DNA of 64,000 bases from Senecio squalidus. Its lineage: Eukaryota; Streptophyta; Magnoliopsida; Asterales; Asteraceae. The translations under genes and the position numbers were made by a program. Positions 1-11,500 of this stretch are shown here, one piece after another (position 1 is the first letter of the stretch; each line of letters begins with the position of its first letter). The stretch covers positions 66,972,823 through 67,036,822 of the forward strand of contig CAJVGC010000590.1 of assembly GCA_910822075.1 (NCBI GenBank), read 5' to 3'. Under the pieces are notes generated by a model. The model was not told the origin of the DNA and ran no database searches. It was given only the letters and a program-made list of their open reading frames with translations.

Positions 1-345
1 TTTCTTGAACTCGGCTTTGTGTTTGTTGGGTTGGAAATTGGGTTTCTTGGGGATAAAAAGTTTGGGATTGTTGGGTATATTGCATCATAAGTTGTTGATG
101 CATTGCAAATTGTTCGGGAGTGTACATTGTTGTTGTTGAGGTTGTTGCGGTTGTTGCGTTAAATAAGTGTTTAGAATTTGTTGGGTTTGTTGTTGGTTAA
201 AGTTTGGTATTTGGGGTGAAAAAGGGGCGTTTGTTGTGCCGTAGTAGTTAGCGAAACCGGATGGTGTTTGTGATTGTGGCGTTGAAGGATTGTTTGTGTT
301 TGTTTAGGGAGCGTTTGAGGAAGATGAAGATATTTTGTGTTTGTT
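1..345 (-). pseudogene. Pong-like ORF1 (Myb/SANT-associated protein) N-terminal remnant
   Basis: Reading the minus strand gives a Gln/Asn/Pro-rich stretch (motifs such as NPSTPQSQTPSGFANYYG and FNQQQTQQILNTYLTQQ) followed, after a frame change inside a CAA repeat near 138, by MYTPEQFAMHQQLMMQY. This low-complexity, Gln-rich leader is what precedes the Myb-like DNA-binding domain in ORF1 proteins of plant Pong-type Harbinger elements; the domain itself would lie off the left edge. There is an in-frame stop upstream near 307 and the frameshift at the CAA run, so this copy looks broken. The call rests on composition and on the adjoining TIR rather than on a conserved domain. Confidence 0.5.
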
Positions 346-507
346 TTGGGATTGGTATGAGATTGTATGGGATTAAGAATAAGATTGTTGAAAGAAGGTG
401 TGATTTTTTTGGTTAAAATGGGGTTGTATTTATAGGTGAAATTTGGTTTAAAAAGAAAAAGAAAAAAAAATATATTAATTAAATAAAACGGTAATATTAC
501 CGTTTGA

Positions 508-557
<50 letters not shown>

Positions 558-688
558 GGCAACGAGCCGTTGTGGAGACAACGGTCTCCTCACAACGACG
601 CCACAACGATGAGGGTCCGAGTGATAACGAGCACCAGCCTCGTTGTGAGCTCCACAACGCGCCCACAACGAGCCCACTGCAGGTGCTC
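1..688 (-). mobile_element. PIF/Harbinger (Pong-like) transposon, terminal part
   Basis: The minus strand starts at 688 with GAGCACCTGCAGTGGGC, a Harbinger-style terminal inverted repeat, and is flanked at 689-691 by TAA, the 3-bp target duplication typical of this superfamily. Inside come a CpG-rich ACAACG/GTTGTGG region (560-688), a long poly-A run on the plus strand (511-555), and an ORF1-like coding remnant that runs off the left window edge. Only one end is visible, so element length and the opposite TIR cannot be checked. Confidence 0.7.
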
Positions 689-799
689 TAACATAATGTC
701 AGAATCTAAGCCTAAGAATAAAACATAAAATTTCTAGTTATCCATTAAAATTAATCTCTTTGGACAATCCTTTTATTGAAAAGATTTAATTATATATTA

Positions 800-804
800 G
801 ATTT
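800..804. repeat. Target site duplication GATTT (left)
   Basis: GATTT directly precedes the solo LTR and is repeated directly after it at 3474-3478. This proves the LTR boundaries and shows that internal sequence was lost by LTR-LTR recombination, not by truncation. Confidence 0.9.
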
Positions 805-2433
805 TGTCACACCCGTTAAAGCGGAAACACGAGATGTGAAGAGCTGGAAGATCATTACACGGGTCATAACAAACATAACAGTTTTCAAGTCATAGATTAA
901 AATAAAAGTGTTTACAATTTCAAACAACCAAGTCAACCGTACACAAATACATTAATTAAAGTTCCCATTAAAAATTTCCAAAAGAAGTGAAAAAGTCTTT
1001 TCCCAATCAGGTTCTCACGCGACCGCCTTGACCCGTCCATGCCATGCACCTCAAGCTTACACTAAATTTCCTGAAACATAAGATAAAGTGTCAACTACGA
1101 AAGTAGTGAGTGAATTACAGTTTAAGTTGTTCGGCAAAAAGTTTCGATTTAGTATATAAAAGTAAAAGTTTTCCATAAAGGAGGTTAGCGGAGAAAGTCG
1201 CTTAAACTTTATATATACTTTTAAATTTTCCAGTAATGGGCGCATCAATGCCCTAAAGTTCGTATAGACCAAGTAGAGTCAGATTTAGTAAAATCGTAGT
1301 TGCGGAATCAATCGCTAAAAGTTCATAAATTTATGCTTATAAGTAACTAATTAGATTCTTGTATCAATCTTTTGGCATTTTATAACTTAAGTGTTCACAC
1401 TAAACTGATTGTTCAACCGTGAGGCCCCTTACCCCGCCTATCCTACGGGGAGTCGTCAAGTTCTTAGTAATATGTACTTAGACTGCCATCTAAGCAAGGA
1501 ACGGTTCTTTCCTAAGTATCGATACCCATTATTACTAAACGGCTCAGAAGTTAATAGTGTGTAAAGTTCTAAAAAGCAGCTGGGCACTAAGTAGTTTTGT
1601 TTCAAAAAAAAGATAGTTGTCACTTAAGAATCGTGTTATAATCTCATCAAGGGTCGGTCTCGCATACAAGCATCAATAATTAGTTTAGCCGAAAAGGGGG
1701 CAAGCTGGTAAGTTCAAGTAAGCCAGTAGAGCAAATAAGTGTTTACGCATAAGAGTTTCAAAAGTTTGTCCAAATAGATCAATAGTTCCAAAAGAGTTCC
1801 AAAAGTTCACAAAAGTTGTAATGTTCGTAAAGTTTCCAAATACAAGTACATCTTATGTTTCCCCCAAAATCATGCAAAGATACATATTTAAATAAAGGGG
1901 TTGTAACTCACGGATTGCGAAGAGTAAGAACGCGAAAGTCGGTCGGAATGGAAGTCGGGAATCACGGATCGCCTATTATTACCAAGATAGTTTAATTAGT
2001 TATTATCTTATTATGTTCTTTATATAATATAATAGATAAAATTTTATTAAACTTTAAGTGTCAAGGTTAAGTATTGTCCAAAATGGTCCGAAATGGTAAT
2101 TGTCACGTTTTTGTCCAAAAGGTCCGATTTAACGTTTATTATTATTACGTCACTAGTGCTTTTGCTCGCTGAAGTGGTTTACATTTTCTAAGGAAATTTG
2201 GGCAGCGCTTCCGCGCCCAAATTTCATATCCAAAAATGTACAATCCACTTCCGCTCACAAATCACCTATAACACAATAACATATTTAATCTAGTCCATTT
2301 TAGTCCGATTTAGTCCATACAAGTCTCAAATGGTATTACTTTTATGTTTCTCAGTCCCAAACATCATACATTAAAAAGTCAGCGGGTCAAAGTTGCTTAA
2401 AACGATCAAAACGACAAATTTTCGGAAGAAAAG

Positions 2434-2530
2434 CAGGCCTGTGCGCCGCTGTGAAGGCTGGGACGACGCACATACACGTTTTTGTGTCCCGCTGCGTCGT
2501 CCTGGCTTCTAGGACGGCGCACAACCTCGT
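2434..2530. repeat. CpG word slot 2 of the solo LTR
   Basis: In otherwise AT-rich LTR sequence this segment holds copies of GGACG(A/G)CGCACA in both orientations: GGGACGACGCACA near 2460, TGCGTCGTCC near 2493 and AGGACGGCGCACA near 2511. The same word recurs in slot 1 at 3165-3208. It lies about 940-1040 nt from the LTR start in element orientation. Confidence 0.8.
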
Positions 2531-3164
2531 TTTTCTTGCTTTTTCTTGCAAAACGTTTATTTTAGTCATAGATCTCGACATGCATTCGGTTTAAACTTAT
2601 TAAAACATCTTTTTAACAGTTTCTAAAGTGTTTAAAGTCACAAATTCGTGGATTCAAAGGTTATTTCGGTTAAAAACGTTTTTGACCATAAAAAGTCATA
2701 GATCTTTATAAAAACTTATTTTTTTGACTTTAGATCATACATGCAAGTAATAAAATCAGTATAAAATGAAAAGGGAATGATTTCTACCGAAGGAAATAGC
2801 TTGGATGATGATTTGGCCGGATTTTAGCTTCAAAAACCTTTACAAAAATGGTCCTTTACCGAAATATTTTGCTCCTTCTTGCTTATCTTGATGTTTCAAA
2901 CGATTTGTATGGTTAAAATGGTGTGTTTAAGGGCTGAGTTTCACTGGAACTTGGGGTTTTTGAGAGAAAGTTTGAGAGAAAATGTTTATGTGTGTGTTTT
3001 TTTTGTTAAATGAAAATGATAAAATGAAAGAGGAGTAAAGAAAATAGTAAAGAGATGTGTTGGGGCAGAGAAATGGCAGTAATGAGTGCCTATTCTCGAG
3101 ATAGATTGGTGGTTTAAGTTGGGAAATCGAGAAATGCAAATAATTCAAATAAATTACAAAAACA

Positions 3165-3208
3165 GTCCTGCAGGACGGCGCACAAGGCATGTGTGCGTCG
3201 TCCAGGAC
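3165..3208. repeat. CpG word slot 1 of the solo LTR
   Basis: Contains AGGACGGCGCACA and, 10 bp on, TGTGCGTCGTCC as an inverted pair flanked by GTCCTGCAGGAC/CCAGGAC. It lies about 265-309 nt from the LTR start in element orientation and shares its word with slot 2. Confidence 0.8.
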
Positions 3209-3478
3209 CATTTTTGTAACAGATTTTGTGTTTTGGCTGTTTTTGTATTATTGTTTCGTTGGACCTTTTCGTTAACTAAAGTTTTATAGTATGATACGTT
3301 ATGAACTTAGGAAAGTTCATTAGGAGTTTTCTTGGTATTAGGACTTATTTAAATTGATTCCGGGTGTGATTCCGACAGTGTCGCGTTTCCGGTTATTAAA
3401 CAGTTAATGACTATGGTAGGCCAAAAGAGAGACATAGAGTATGAAATGCACCTGAAATTGGACGGTTGTCACAGATTT

Positions 3479-4499
3479 AGAACGTACGAATTTATAAAGT
3501 GGGAGAAGACAAGCGGGTAATAAGCTGCGTCGCTAACCCTTTTTGAATTCCAAAGCCAATACGTTTAAAAACTAAATCAAAACGTCTAGATTTAATGAAT
3601 TTGTCAAAAAAAATTGTTATAAAATAAACCATGTAATTTGCTAGTGATGTGTAGCTCCAAAGCAGTCTTGCTTGAATTCATGCTCTATGATATTTACTAA
3701 ATATAGCTACGGCCCAATTTATTAATTAGTAGGAAAAAGCCAAGTCGCAAATAGGAAAATTACAATTAAGGAACTGTTTTTTGTTTAGTTTATGCATTTC
3801 TAAAAAGACACTTATTTCAACGACTTATAGCACAAAAATTCCAATAAAATTATGGCATATATTCAAAGCAAAAAAACAGGGAAAAAGAAGGTAAAAGTAG
3901 TATAAAGGGGGATAGGTAGGAGGTACCCCTAATTTCTATAAATCAATTGGTTTTGATTATCTTCTTCATCTTTGGTTCAGATTAGCTAGACAAAATCAGT
4001 GCCAAGAAATAATACAAATCAAAAAACATACAATATAAAACCCAACGGTAGCAACGAAAACTATATCTAAACAAAATAAAAATAGAGAAGAAGAAGAAGA
4101 AACCGAGAGGAGAATAAGACCTAAACAAATGATTTATAGATATTTGCATAAATATTTGTAGTAGTTAATAAGGCCTGTTCCAATCTTATATAGCCAAATA
4201 CTCAGACTTGGATGTATCGGGAAAAAGTGGATGTAAAAAAGAGCAAATTTTAAAATTAAGAGTAAAGCTCCCTCAAAATCCCAAAACAATAATCAAGTGT
4301 TTAATAAGTTAAATTCCTGAAATCCCACTAATCACTATAAACGTACATCCAAACTTACCACACATAAGTATCATACAACATGCCAGAATCTAATAATGGT
4401 AATTTATCGTCTTAAAAAAAAATTGGAAACGGCAAATATATTAAAGCAACCACAAGTTAGCAAATAACTAAGAGGACGCAAAAAAGGAGAAACAAAATT
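3479..4499. other. Intergenic AT-rich sequence, nothing recognised
   Basis: About 1 kb without convincing coding potential. It contains runs of A, a purine-rich (GAA)n patch near 4086-4100 and no visible terminal repeats or target duplications. Confidence 0.6.
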
Positions 4500-5440
4500 A
4501 CAAAGAAAAGGAAAAATGACAACATCCCCGATCGACCCAATTACATGAAAATTTGATCCTATGTTTAATCCATATGAAAGAAGTTGATATGATTTCCCCT
4601 GCAGTTTGGAAAAACATCACCATAGTGGTTACTGATATTGATAGTTTTGGTTTCAAATCCAGTGATTTTTTCTCGTTACAAGCCGGGAATGGTAAAAGCT
4701 TTCCTTTTTGGAAAGACATATGGTTGGGCGACATTGCATTCCAGGAAAGATTTCCTGCTCTTTACTCTATCGAATCACATAAAAACTGCACAATTATTGA
4801 TCGCATGGGGGCTGGTGGCTATTCATGGCAGTGGAATCAAGGATTCAGCAGTGCAATCTTCGTTGATGAATTTTGCAATATCCTCCATCTCCTCGCTGCA
4901 ACCCGTTTAAATGGTGGTCCGGATAAATTGGTTTAGAGATTATATTCGGCGGGAGTATATGAAGTAAATATGGCAAGGCAGTATATTGATGATAAAATTA
5001 CAACAATTGGCTTTCTTAATATGCCTTGGTCGAGAATTGCCCCTCTAAATGTCAATTGTTTTGTATGGCGAGCAGCATTGGGAAGAATACATGTGGCGAA
5101 GTGCTTAATTGATAGAGGGGTACAATTCGGCTCGATTTGTTGCAAGAGTTGTGCCATGGAGGACGAATGTGTCGATCATGCTCTTATTAGGTGCCCGAGA
5201 GCTCTAGTGAGATGGATTTTTAATTGGTGCAGGATCCCCTTACCCTCTTTCTCTTCAGTGGGTGAAATTTTGGAATTTGGAGCCAATTGGGAGAATTGTC
5301 CTAAAAAAAAGAAAGGTTTTTATCACCATAATTCAGTGTATGTTACGGAGTATTTGGAAGGCGAGGAACAACTTGGTGTTTAACAACTTACAAAAAATGT
5401 ATTGTCTTAAATACCAAAATTAAAATATAAATAAAAAGTA
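4500..5440 (+). pseudogene. LINE (non-LTR retrotransposon) ORF2 C-terminal remnant with zf-RVT
   Basis: Two plus-strand reading segments (4553-4936 and 4970-5383), separated by a stop at 4934-4936, carry the hallmarks of the region after the reverse transcriptase in plant L1-like ORF2. First is GNGKSFPFWKDIWLGD, the conserved G(D/N)G-x-FW-x-D-x-W block. Next comes NCFVWRAALGRI, then a zinc-binding pattern CCKSC...CVDHALIRCP typical of the zf-RVT domain, ending in VRWIFNWC. No endonuclease or RT palm is present upstream, so the copy is a 5'-truncated fragment, as usual for LINEs. A poly-A tail is not clear, and the 3' limit is estimated from the loss of coding signal. Confidence 0.75.
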
Positions 5441-6159
5441 CCAAGATTTATTCAGAGTTTATGAATACATATCAAGATTTATGTTTTTGAACAAAATCTC
5501 AAAGATTTTAAAGAAAGATCTAATACAGGTCAAGGAAGAAGATTTATAGAAGATTTGAGAGCGTATACAGTAATAATCGAATTACTGTCAATTAACTTGT
5601 ATTTCTGCATCCAATATATGTTTGTTTAACTTTAAACAAAAACTTTAATTGAATATACCTGAAATGTTGTCAAAATGATGAAGTGAGTCTACATTGATTT
5701 TAGCTTTATTCACCTTAGTTCTCAACTGCCATATTCAAACAAAAATAATCCAGTAGAAATCAAGAAAACCCCTAAAACTCATTCAAAATTCTAATGGTAT
5801 ACCTTTGAGAGCAAATCAAAACATCAATAAATATTATGCTTAATATCGTCAAAACCAAATATATTGAAACACGAAAAAGAAGAAGAAGAGGAAGAAGAAA
5901 GATGAAATGGCAAGGTTTTTTTTAATTATTTGAATTTAGAGAGAGAATAAGTTTTGTGGAACGTAAATCGAAAATATATTCAAATCCCCTTAGCACTACT
6001 GGTAGGATAATCGGTGGCGTAATCCTCGATTTAAGCGAATCTTTCTTTTCCCAATAACCAATTGCAGATACTAAATGTTGTATCAGACACGCTTCATCTG
6101 TCAAATAAAAGCCTAATTTAAACAAAACTTTAGAAACCAACAAAATTACACATAGCCCA
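5441..6159. other. Intergenic sequence, nothing recognised
   Basis: AT-rich, with a purine-rich GAAGAA patch near 5878-5905. No gene or repeat boundary could be supported until the Athila LTR begins at 6160. Confidence 0.55.
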
Positions 6160-6340
6160 TGATATCGCTCATTTATACGAGTATTTTATCGCGATATTCA
6201 TTGTGTTTTGTGTCCCAAACGTAATGGAAAGGCCCCTTTTATGCTTATGTTTTGTAAAGTTATGTTTTAGGTTGAGTTAGGTACTTTTGGAGCAAAAGGA
6301 ACGAGTTTTTGGAGTTTAAAATGAAAATGGACAAAAGCAT

Positions 6341-6438
6341 CAGGACAGGCGACGCATTGGAGGGGATTGCTCAATGCATTCACCTCGGAAGTGGGAATGC
6401 GCCGCATTCTCACCACAGGCGGCGCATTCGTAGGCGTG
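6341..6438. repeat. Athila CpG word cluster 1 (in LTR)
   Basis: Holds GAATGCGCCGCATTC (palindromic), CAGGCGGCGCATTCG and ACAGGCGACGCATTGG. The same word family recurs at 9239-9380, 13448-13480 and 13867-13902 within this element and nowhere else in the window. Confidence 0.8.
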
Positions 6439-6918
6439 GCAGTTACTTGGCAGTTTTTAATGATTAATCATGGAACATCAAAAGTCATATTAACACTCAT
6501 AAAAGAGGGAGGTTGGAGCAGTATTATTATCATCATTTTCATCATCTTTTGGGCATAATCATCATATTGGAAGCATTGAAACAATTGTTAATTTCGTTTT
6601 TACATCAAACATTCGTAATTTCGATTTCGTTAGTTACTTGGAGAATTTTTGGGAACTTGTTACTTACGCTTGGTATTGATCTTTTATCATTTTTATTGCA
6701 ATTTGAATCATGTCTTTTACACATTCCATTGTGTTTGTTACAATTATGTGTACCTAATTTCTTTAAACGTTTGCTTGGATTTTGTGATCGTTTATGTGTT
6801 AGATTTTGGGTGTGAAATTAGAATGATGTGTAGAGGTTAATTGGTGATCCGTTTGGGTTAATATCTTAATTATCTTGTTAAAATTGTTTATACTCTTGTT
6901 TGGTAATCTAAAAACGGG

Positions 6919-7217
6919 TATTCGAAAGGAATCCGTAATTTTTACTAAAATAGGAACGAATTAATCGGCCGGTCTTTAGTTGATTATAAGTTTATGATAT
7001 TCGAAAGGAATCATTAACAACGATTTAAACAAGTAGGTATTAACACGAACGCTAGCTACTAAATTAAGAGAAATCGGTTTAGGAGTTAGTAAGCTATTCG
7101 AAAGGAAGCTTATAGATTAATTCTCACACATCGGCTTAAAACTTTATGCACAATTACTTGAGGTGTTAACGGTATTCGAAAGGAATCGTTGCATGGAAAT
7201 CCGGTATTCGAAAGGAA
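6919..7217 (+). repeat. Five dispersed copies of TATTCGAAAGGAA in the Athila LTR
   Basis: Exact 13-mers start at 6919, 6998, 7095, 7173 and 7205, spaced 79, 97, 78 and 32 bp apart. The sequence between them is not repeated. The motif does not match a textbook heat-shock element and I do not know its role; a protein-binding or RNA element in the U3/R part of the LTR is possible. Confidence 0.85.
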
Positions 7218-7542
7218 CTTAGGATTTTACATTAGAAGTTTATCGACATTTTCACACCTAAGAAATAACATATATTCGTAAACGATCAAAGTAAACGTCC
7301 TTTTATCCATATTTGAAATCAAGAGTATTTTTACCGTTATTATAAGCAAGTCTTCTTAAGACCAAACCCACTTGTTACTTGTTACGTGTTATTATAAAAC
7401 TAAAACTTTCAATTATAAATAGTCCCTGTGTTCGAACCCGATATTTGCTAATACTATTTTACATCTGACAAGGGTACACTGCCCGTGTAGTAATCTAGTA
7501 AAGGTTTATTTTCGGAAAACTAGATTTTTCACATCAAGTTTT

Positions 7543-7561
7543 TGGCGCCGCTGCCGGGGAC
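7543..7561 (+). promoter_or_regulatory. Athila primer binding site
   Basis: TGGCGCCGCTGCCGGGGAC follows the LTR end by six bases. This TGGCGCC...GCCGGGG form is characteristic of Athila-group PBS sequences, thought to pair with a tRNA 3' end. Confidence 0.85.
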
Positions 7562-7665
7562 TTGATTTAGTTGAAGTTTTTAGTTTCTTGTTTGATTACT
7601 TGTTTGAATATTTTTCACGGGTATTTGTTTGTTTTTGTTGTGATTTTCAGGATTATTCGTTGTGG

Positions 7666-8520
7666 ATGTTCACGAGGTCCCAAGGGAAGCAAGTGAATAG
7701 CCCACTTTCTGATCCGGAAAAACTTTTGAGGAAACGAGGTTTAGGAGCAGCAGTATCAGTGGTTTACAGTGAAAGCGATTCTTCCGAGGAAGAAGTCGAA
7801 GTTGTTTTTGAAGAAGAAATGGAAGACGGAGAAAATGGTGGAGGAATTATTGACCCACCCAATCCTTTTGACATACCGATGATCAATAGGAACCGGATAG
7901 TACCACAAACGAATGGGTCGGCCATTGTAGCACCGGACTTGGGGGCTGATTTTTCCGTTAAAGGTCATCACCTCAAGATGATTCAAGATAGCACTTTTGA
8001 TGGGCATTTTAAGTCCGACCCGCATAAGCATGTAGCGAATTTCATTGAGGTGTGCAAAATGTTCCGATATGGAGCGGGTCAAGAGGAAAGTGTGATGTTA
8101 AGTTTGTTTCCATCGTCTCTCACGGGAGAGGCGAAAACATGGTTTAATGAGTTGGAACCGGGAACAATTGAAAGTTGGGAAGCGATGAGAGAGCTCTTTG
8201 TGACGAGATTTTTCCCACCTATTTTACGTAGGAAGCTATTGAATCAAATCCGTTCTTTTCAACAATGGGATAACGAGACCATAACGGATGCATGGATTAG
8301 ACTTAAGGAATTGTTGAGAAATTGCCATGGACACGATTTGGATCGTGATGAAGTGATTGACATATTTTACTATAGTTTGGATAGTCGTTCTCAACACGAC
8401 TTGGATCTAGCGGGTGGTGGTAGTTTCTTATATAAGTCACCGAATGAGGCGCACCGGATGATGCAAGATCAAGTCCAAGCTCGAATTGCTAGGGACCGGG
8501 TACTAGGAATAGAAGAGTAA
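7666..8520 (+). pseudogene. Athila Gag (matrix/capsid part)
   Basis: The ATG at 7666 (MFTRSQGKQ) is preferred over an in-frame ATG at 7588 because the upstream residues are Phe/Tyr-rich and unlike Gag. The frame encodes an acidic N-terminus and then the retrotransposon Gag fold: STFDGHFKSDPHKHVANF, LSLFPSSLTGEAKTWFNELE, and a run up to EAHRMMQDQV. It stops at 8518-8520. The downstream frame resumes in another phase (from about 8515, residues VRGTVNQVEEGG) with the nucleocapsid zinc knuckle CGKCGGPHYTDNC. The stop therefore comes from a frameshift near 8498-8515, not from the natural gag end. Capsid would form the cytoplasmic virus-like particle. Confidence 0.85.
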
Positions 8521-11500
8521 GGGGAACGGTAAACCAAGTCGAAGAAGGAGGTAGTAGTAGTGGTAACAAGGAAGTTGTGAACGAAATTAAGTCTTTGGGT
8601 GAAGAAATGAAAAATAGAATGAGTCTTTTGGAGAAAGACGTTCACTTGGTGAAAAATGGTTGCGGGAAATGTGGAGGACCTCACTATACGGATAATTGTG
8701 AGCCGAAAACCGAAGAAGCAAATTATGCCAACTACGGGTATCAAAACCGAGGAAATAGTGGGTATGGAAATCAGAATCGGGGCAATAGAAATGAGGCACG
8801 TTTTCAATCCAACCAATCGAAACCAAAGGAGGAGAATGAGGAACCAAACTTCGAGGAAATGATGAAAGAGTTCGTTTACTCCCAAAAGGCAACAAACGAT
8901 TTGTTAGCGAATTCAATGAAGGGATTTACCGCGAAATGGGAGCAAAACCAAAGGAACACTCAAGCCAATATGCAAGATTTAGAACGGAAATTTGAAAGGC
9001 TAAGTGAGAAGTTTTCAAACCGACCAACGGGTCAAATGCCAAGTTCAACCCAACCAAACCCGAGGCAAAACCAAAACAATAACGGAGGATCATCAAACCA
9101 AGGGTCGAAATACGTACACCCAAACAATCGGGATGAACATGTCAATGTTGTTGAGACTCGATCAGGACCTAAGTATGGGGGAAGTGGAGAAAATGGGCTG
9201 AGCAAGAAGAAAAATCAAAACAGTGCTGGAACAAGTGAGAATGCGCCGCCTGTCATGGGAATGCGGCGCATTCCCACTCCCGAGGCGAATGTGTTGCCTC
9301 ATACTCCACCTGTTGCGTCGCCTGTTACCCAGAACACCCCGAATGCGTCGCCTGTTCTTCCAATGCGTCGCAATGAGCCTGTTGACAGTGATTCGGAAGA
9401 CGAAGAAGAGATTGAGATGGAGTCGAGGCCCGGGAAGGAACCAATGGTTCCTAGCAAAGAAAAGGAGCTAGAAATCGAAGCAAAAGGACCATATAAGCCA
9501 CATATCCCATATCCGCATCGACTTCGAAAGGAAAAGAAAAAGGAGCAATACGGGAAGTTCATCGAATTAATGAAAACCGTTAAGATTAATGTTCCTTTAG
9601 TTGATCTTATTGCAGGTATGCCGAACTATGCGAAATTCATGAAGGAGCTAGTGACCGGGAAAGGTGATTACATGGAGAAAATCACCGCGTTTCTAAATGC
9701 CGAATGCTCGGCTATTGTAAAGAGGTCTATTCCACCGAAGCTTGAAGACCCAGGAAGTTTTTTGTTAACTTGCACGTTTAATGATAATTTTACTTTTAGT
9801 GCATTAGCGGATTTAGGGGAAAGCATTAATTTAATGCCCAACTCTATTTATACTAAACTTTCTTCGGATGCTTTAACACCAACACGTATGAGCATAAGAT
9901 TGGCCGATCGATCTTATCAATATCCATTGGGTATTGCCGAAAATATGCTCATACGGGTTGGAGAATTTTTATATCCCGTAGACTTTGTGATTCTCGAGAT
10001 GGAGGAGGATGAAAAAGTTCCTCTCATCTTGGGTAGACCATTTCTAAATACCGCGGATGCTATCATCCAGGTTAGGGATACTGAAATTTCTTTGGGTTTG
10101 GGTGATGAAAGGGCAACATTTTCTCTAAATCAAGCTATGAAACATTCTTATTCTACTGATGAATCTTGTTTTAGAATTGATGTGATAGATGAAGCGGATT
10201 ATGATCTCGATTGGGAAGGCATTTTGGAAGAGGAAGCGGAGATGGAAATGTTGAATGCTATTGGGAAAGAAGAGGAGGATGAAGAGCAAAGCTCAAGTGA
10301 AGTGAAGGAGCTAGTAATTAACGAAGGGGTGAGGATCAAAAGCTCCATTGAAGATCCCCTGAAGGATTTGGAGCTTAAAAAATTACCGGAACATCTCGAG
10401 TATGCATTTTTAGATGGTAATTCTAGTCTCCCAATTATTATCTCGTCTTCACTTTTGGAAGACGAGAAGGTTAAATTACTAACGGTCCTTAAAAGCCATA
10501 AAAAGGCTTTCGCTTGGCGCATTTCGGATATTCCGGGTATAAGTTCAGATTTTTGTAAACACAAAATCAACTTTTTAGATGATGTAAAACCCGTTGTCCA
10601 ACGACAACGGACACTTAACCCGAATATGCAAGATGTGGTCAAGAAGGAAATTGTTAAACTTTTGGACGCAGGGATCATTTACCCGATAGCGGATAGCCCG
10701 TGGGTTAGTCCGGTACATTGTGTACCCAAGAAAGGTGGGATGACCGTGGTTATGAATGAGAAGAATGAATTGGTTCCCAAGAGAACGGTGACGGGGTGGA
10801 GAGTTTGCATTGATTATAGGAGGTTGAATGAAGCAACGAGGAAAGATCATTTTCCATTGCCCTTCATGGATCAAATGATCGAGAGGTTGGCCGAGAACGA
10901 GTTCTATTGTTTTCTCGATGGTTTTTCGGGGTATTTTCAAATTCCAATTGATCCCGAGGACCAAGAGAAAACAACTTTTACTTGTCCGTTCGGTACTTTT
11001 GCGTATAGGAGGATGCCATTCGGGTTGTGTAACATGATGGCGATTTTTCAGAATATGGTCGAGAATTCCATGGAAGTTTTTATGGACGATTTCTCGGTCT
11101 ATGGGAGTTCTTTTGACGGATGTTTGGAGAGTTTGGATAGGATGTTGGCACGTTGTGAGGAAACTAATTTGGTGTTAAATTGGGAGAAATGCCATTTTAT
11201 GGTAAAGGAAGGAATCGTGTTGGGGCACAAGATTTCTAAAGCGGGAATTTGAGGTGGATAGAGCAAAGATAGAAGTGATAGCAAAGTTACCACCTCCAAC
11301 GAATGAAAAAGCGGTGAGAAGTTTTCTAGGACACGCGGGATTTTATAGGCGATTTATTAAGGATTTTTCGAAGATCACTAGGCCTATGACTCGATTGTTA
11401 GAGAAAGATACAAAGTTTGAATTTTCGGAGGATTGCATGAAGGCGTTTGAGTTGTTGAAGGAACGGTTGACAAACACACCAATCTTGGTGTCACCGAATT

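Larger units (their letters stand above)
805..3473 (-). mobile_element. Solo LTR of a Tekay-type Ty3/gypsy element
   Basis: Bounded by TGTCACACCC at 805 and GGTTGTCACA ending at 3473; read on the minus strand this is TGTGACAACC...GGGTGTGACA. A perfect 5-bp duplication GATTT flanks it (800-804 and 3474-3478), so it is a complete insertion reduced to one LTR. It aligns in inverse orientation with the 5' LTR at 15794-18153: shared stretches include the block around a TTACCCCGCCTAT-like segment at 1430-1445 (counterpart 17540-17570) and the terminal CGTGTTTCCGCTTTA segment. At 2669 bp it is about 300 bp longer than its relative. It has two CpG-rich insertions (2434-2530 and 3165-3208) whose words differ completely from those at the matching positions of the other LTR. 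Confidence 0.93.
6160..7536 (+). repeat. Athila 5' LTR
   Basis: Begins TGATATCGC and ends CACATCA, seven bases before the primer binding site, giving TGAT...ATCA ends and 1377 bp, within the usual Athila LTR range. It contains a GC-rich word cluster at 6341-6438 and five copies of TATTCGAAAGGAA between 6919 and 7217. The left boundary is inferred from the inverted ends and cannot be checked against a 3' LTR, which is not in the window. Confidence 0.7.

Noticed and set aside
171..677. 168-codon minus-strand frame with a run of Phe
   Set aside because: Translation of the poly-A/T tract joined to out-of-phase ORF1 sequence; the true ORF1 phase is different.
6919..7217. Heat-shock elements in the Athila LTR
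   Set aside because: TTCGAAAGGAA lacks the TTCnnGAA spacing required for heat-shock factor binding.
8469..8916. Minus-strand frames opposite the Athila nucleocapsid region
   Set aside because: Shadows of the sense zinc-knuckle region; composition biased by the sense codons.
10199..10964. Minus-strand frames of 129-159 codons opposite Athila pol
   Set aside because: Antisense shadows of the clear sense coding region; no domain recognised.
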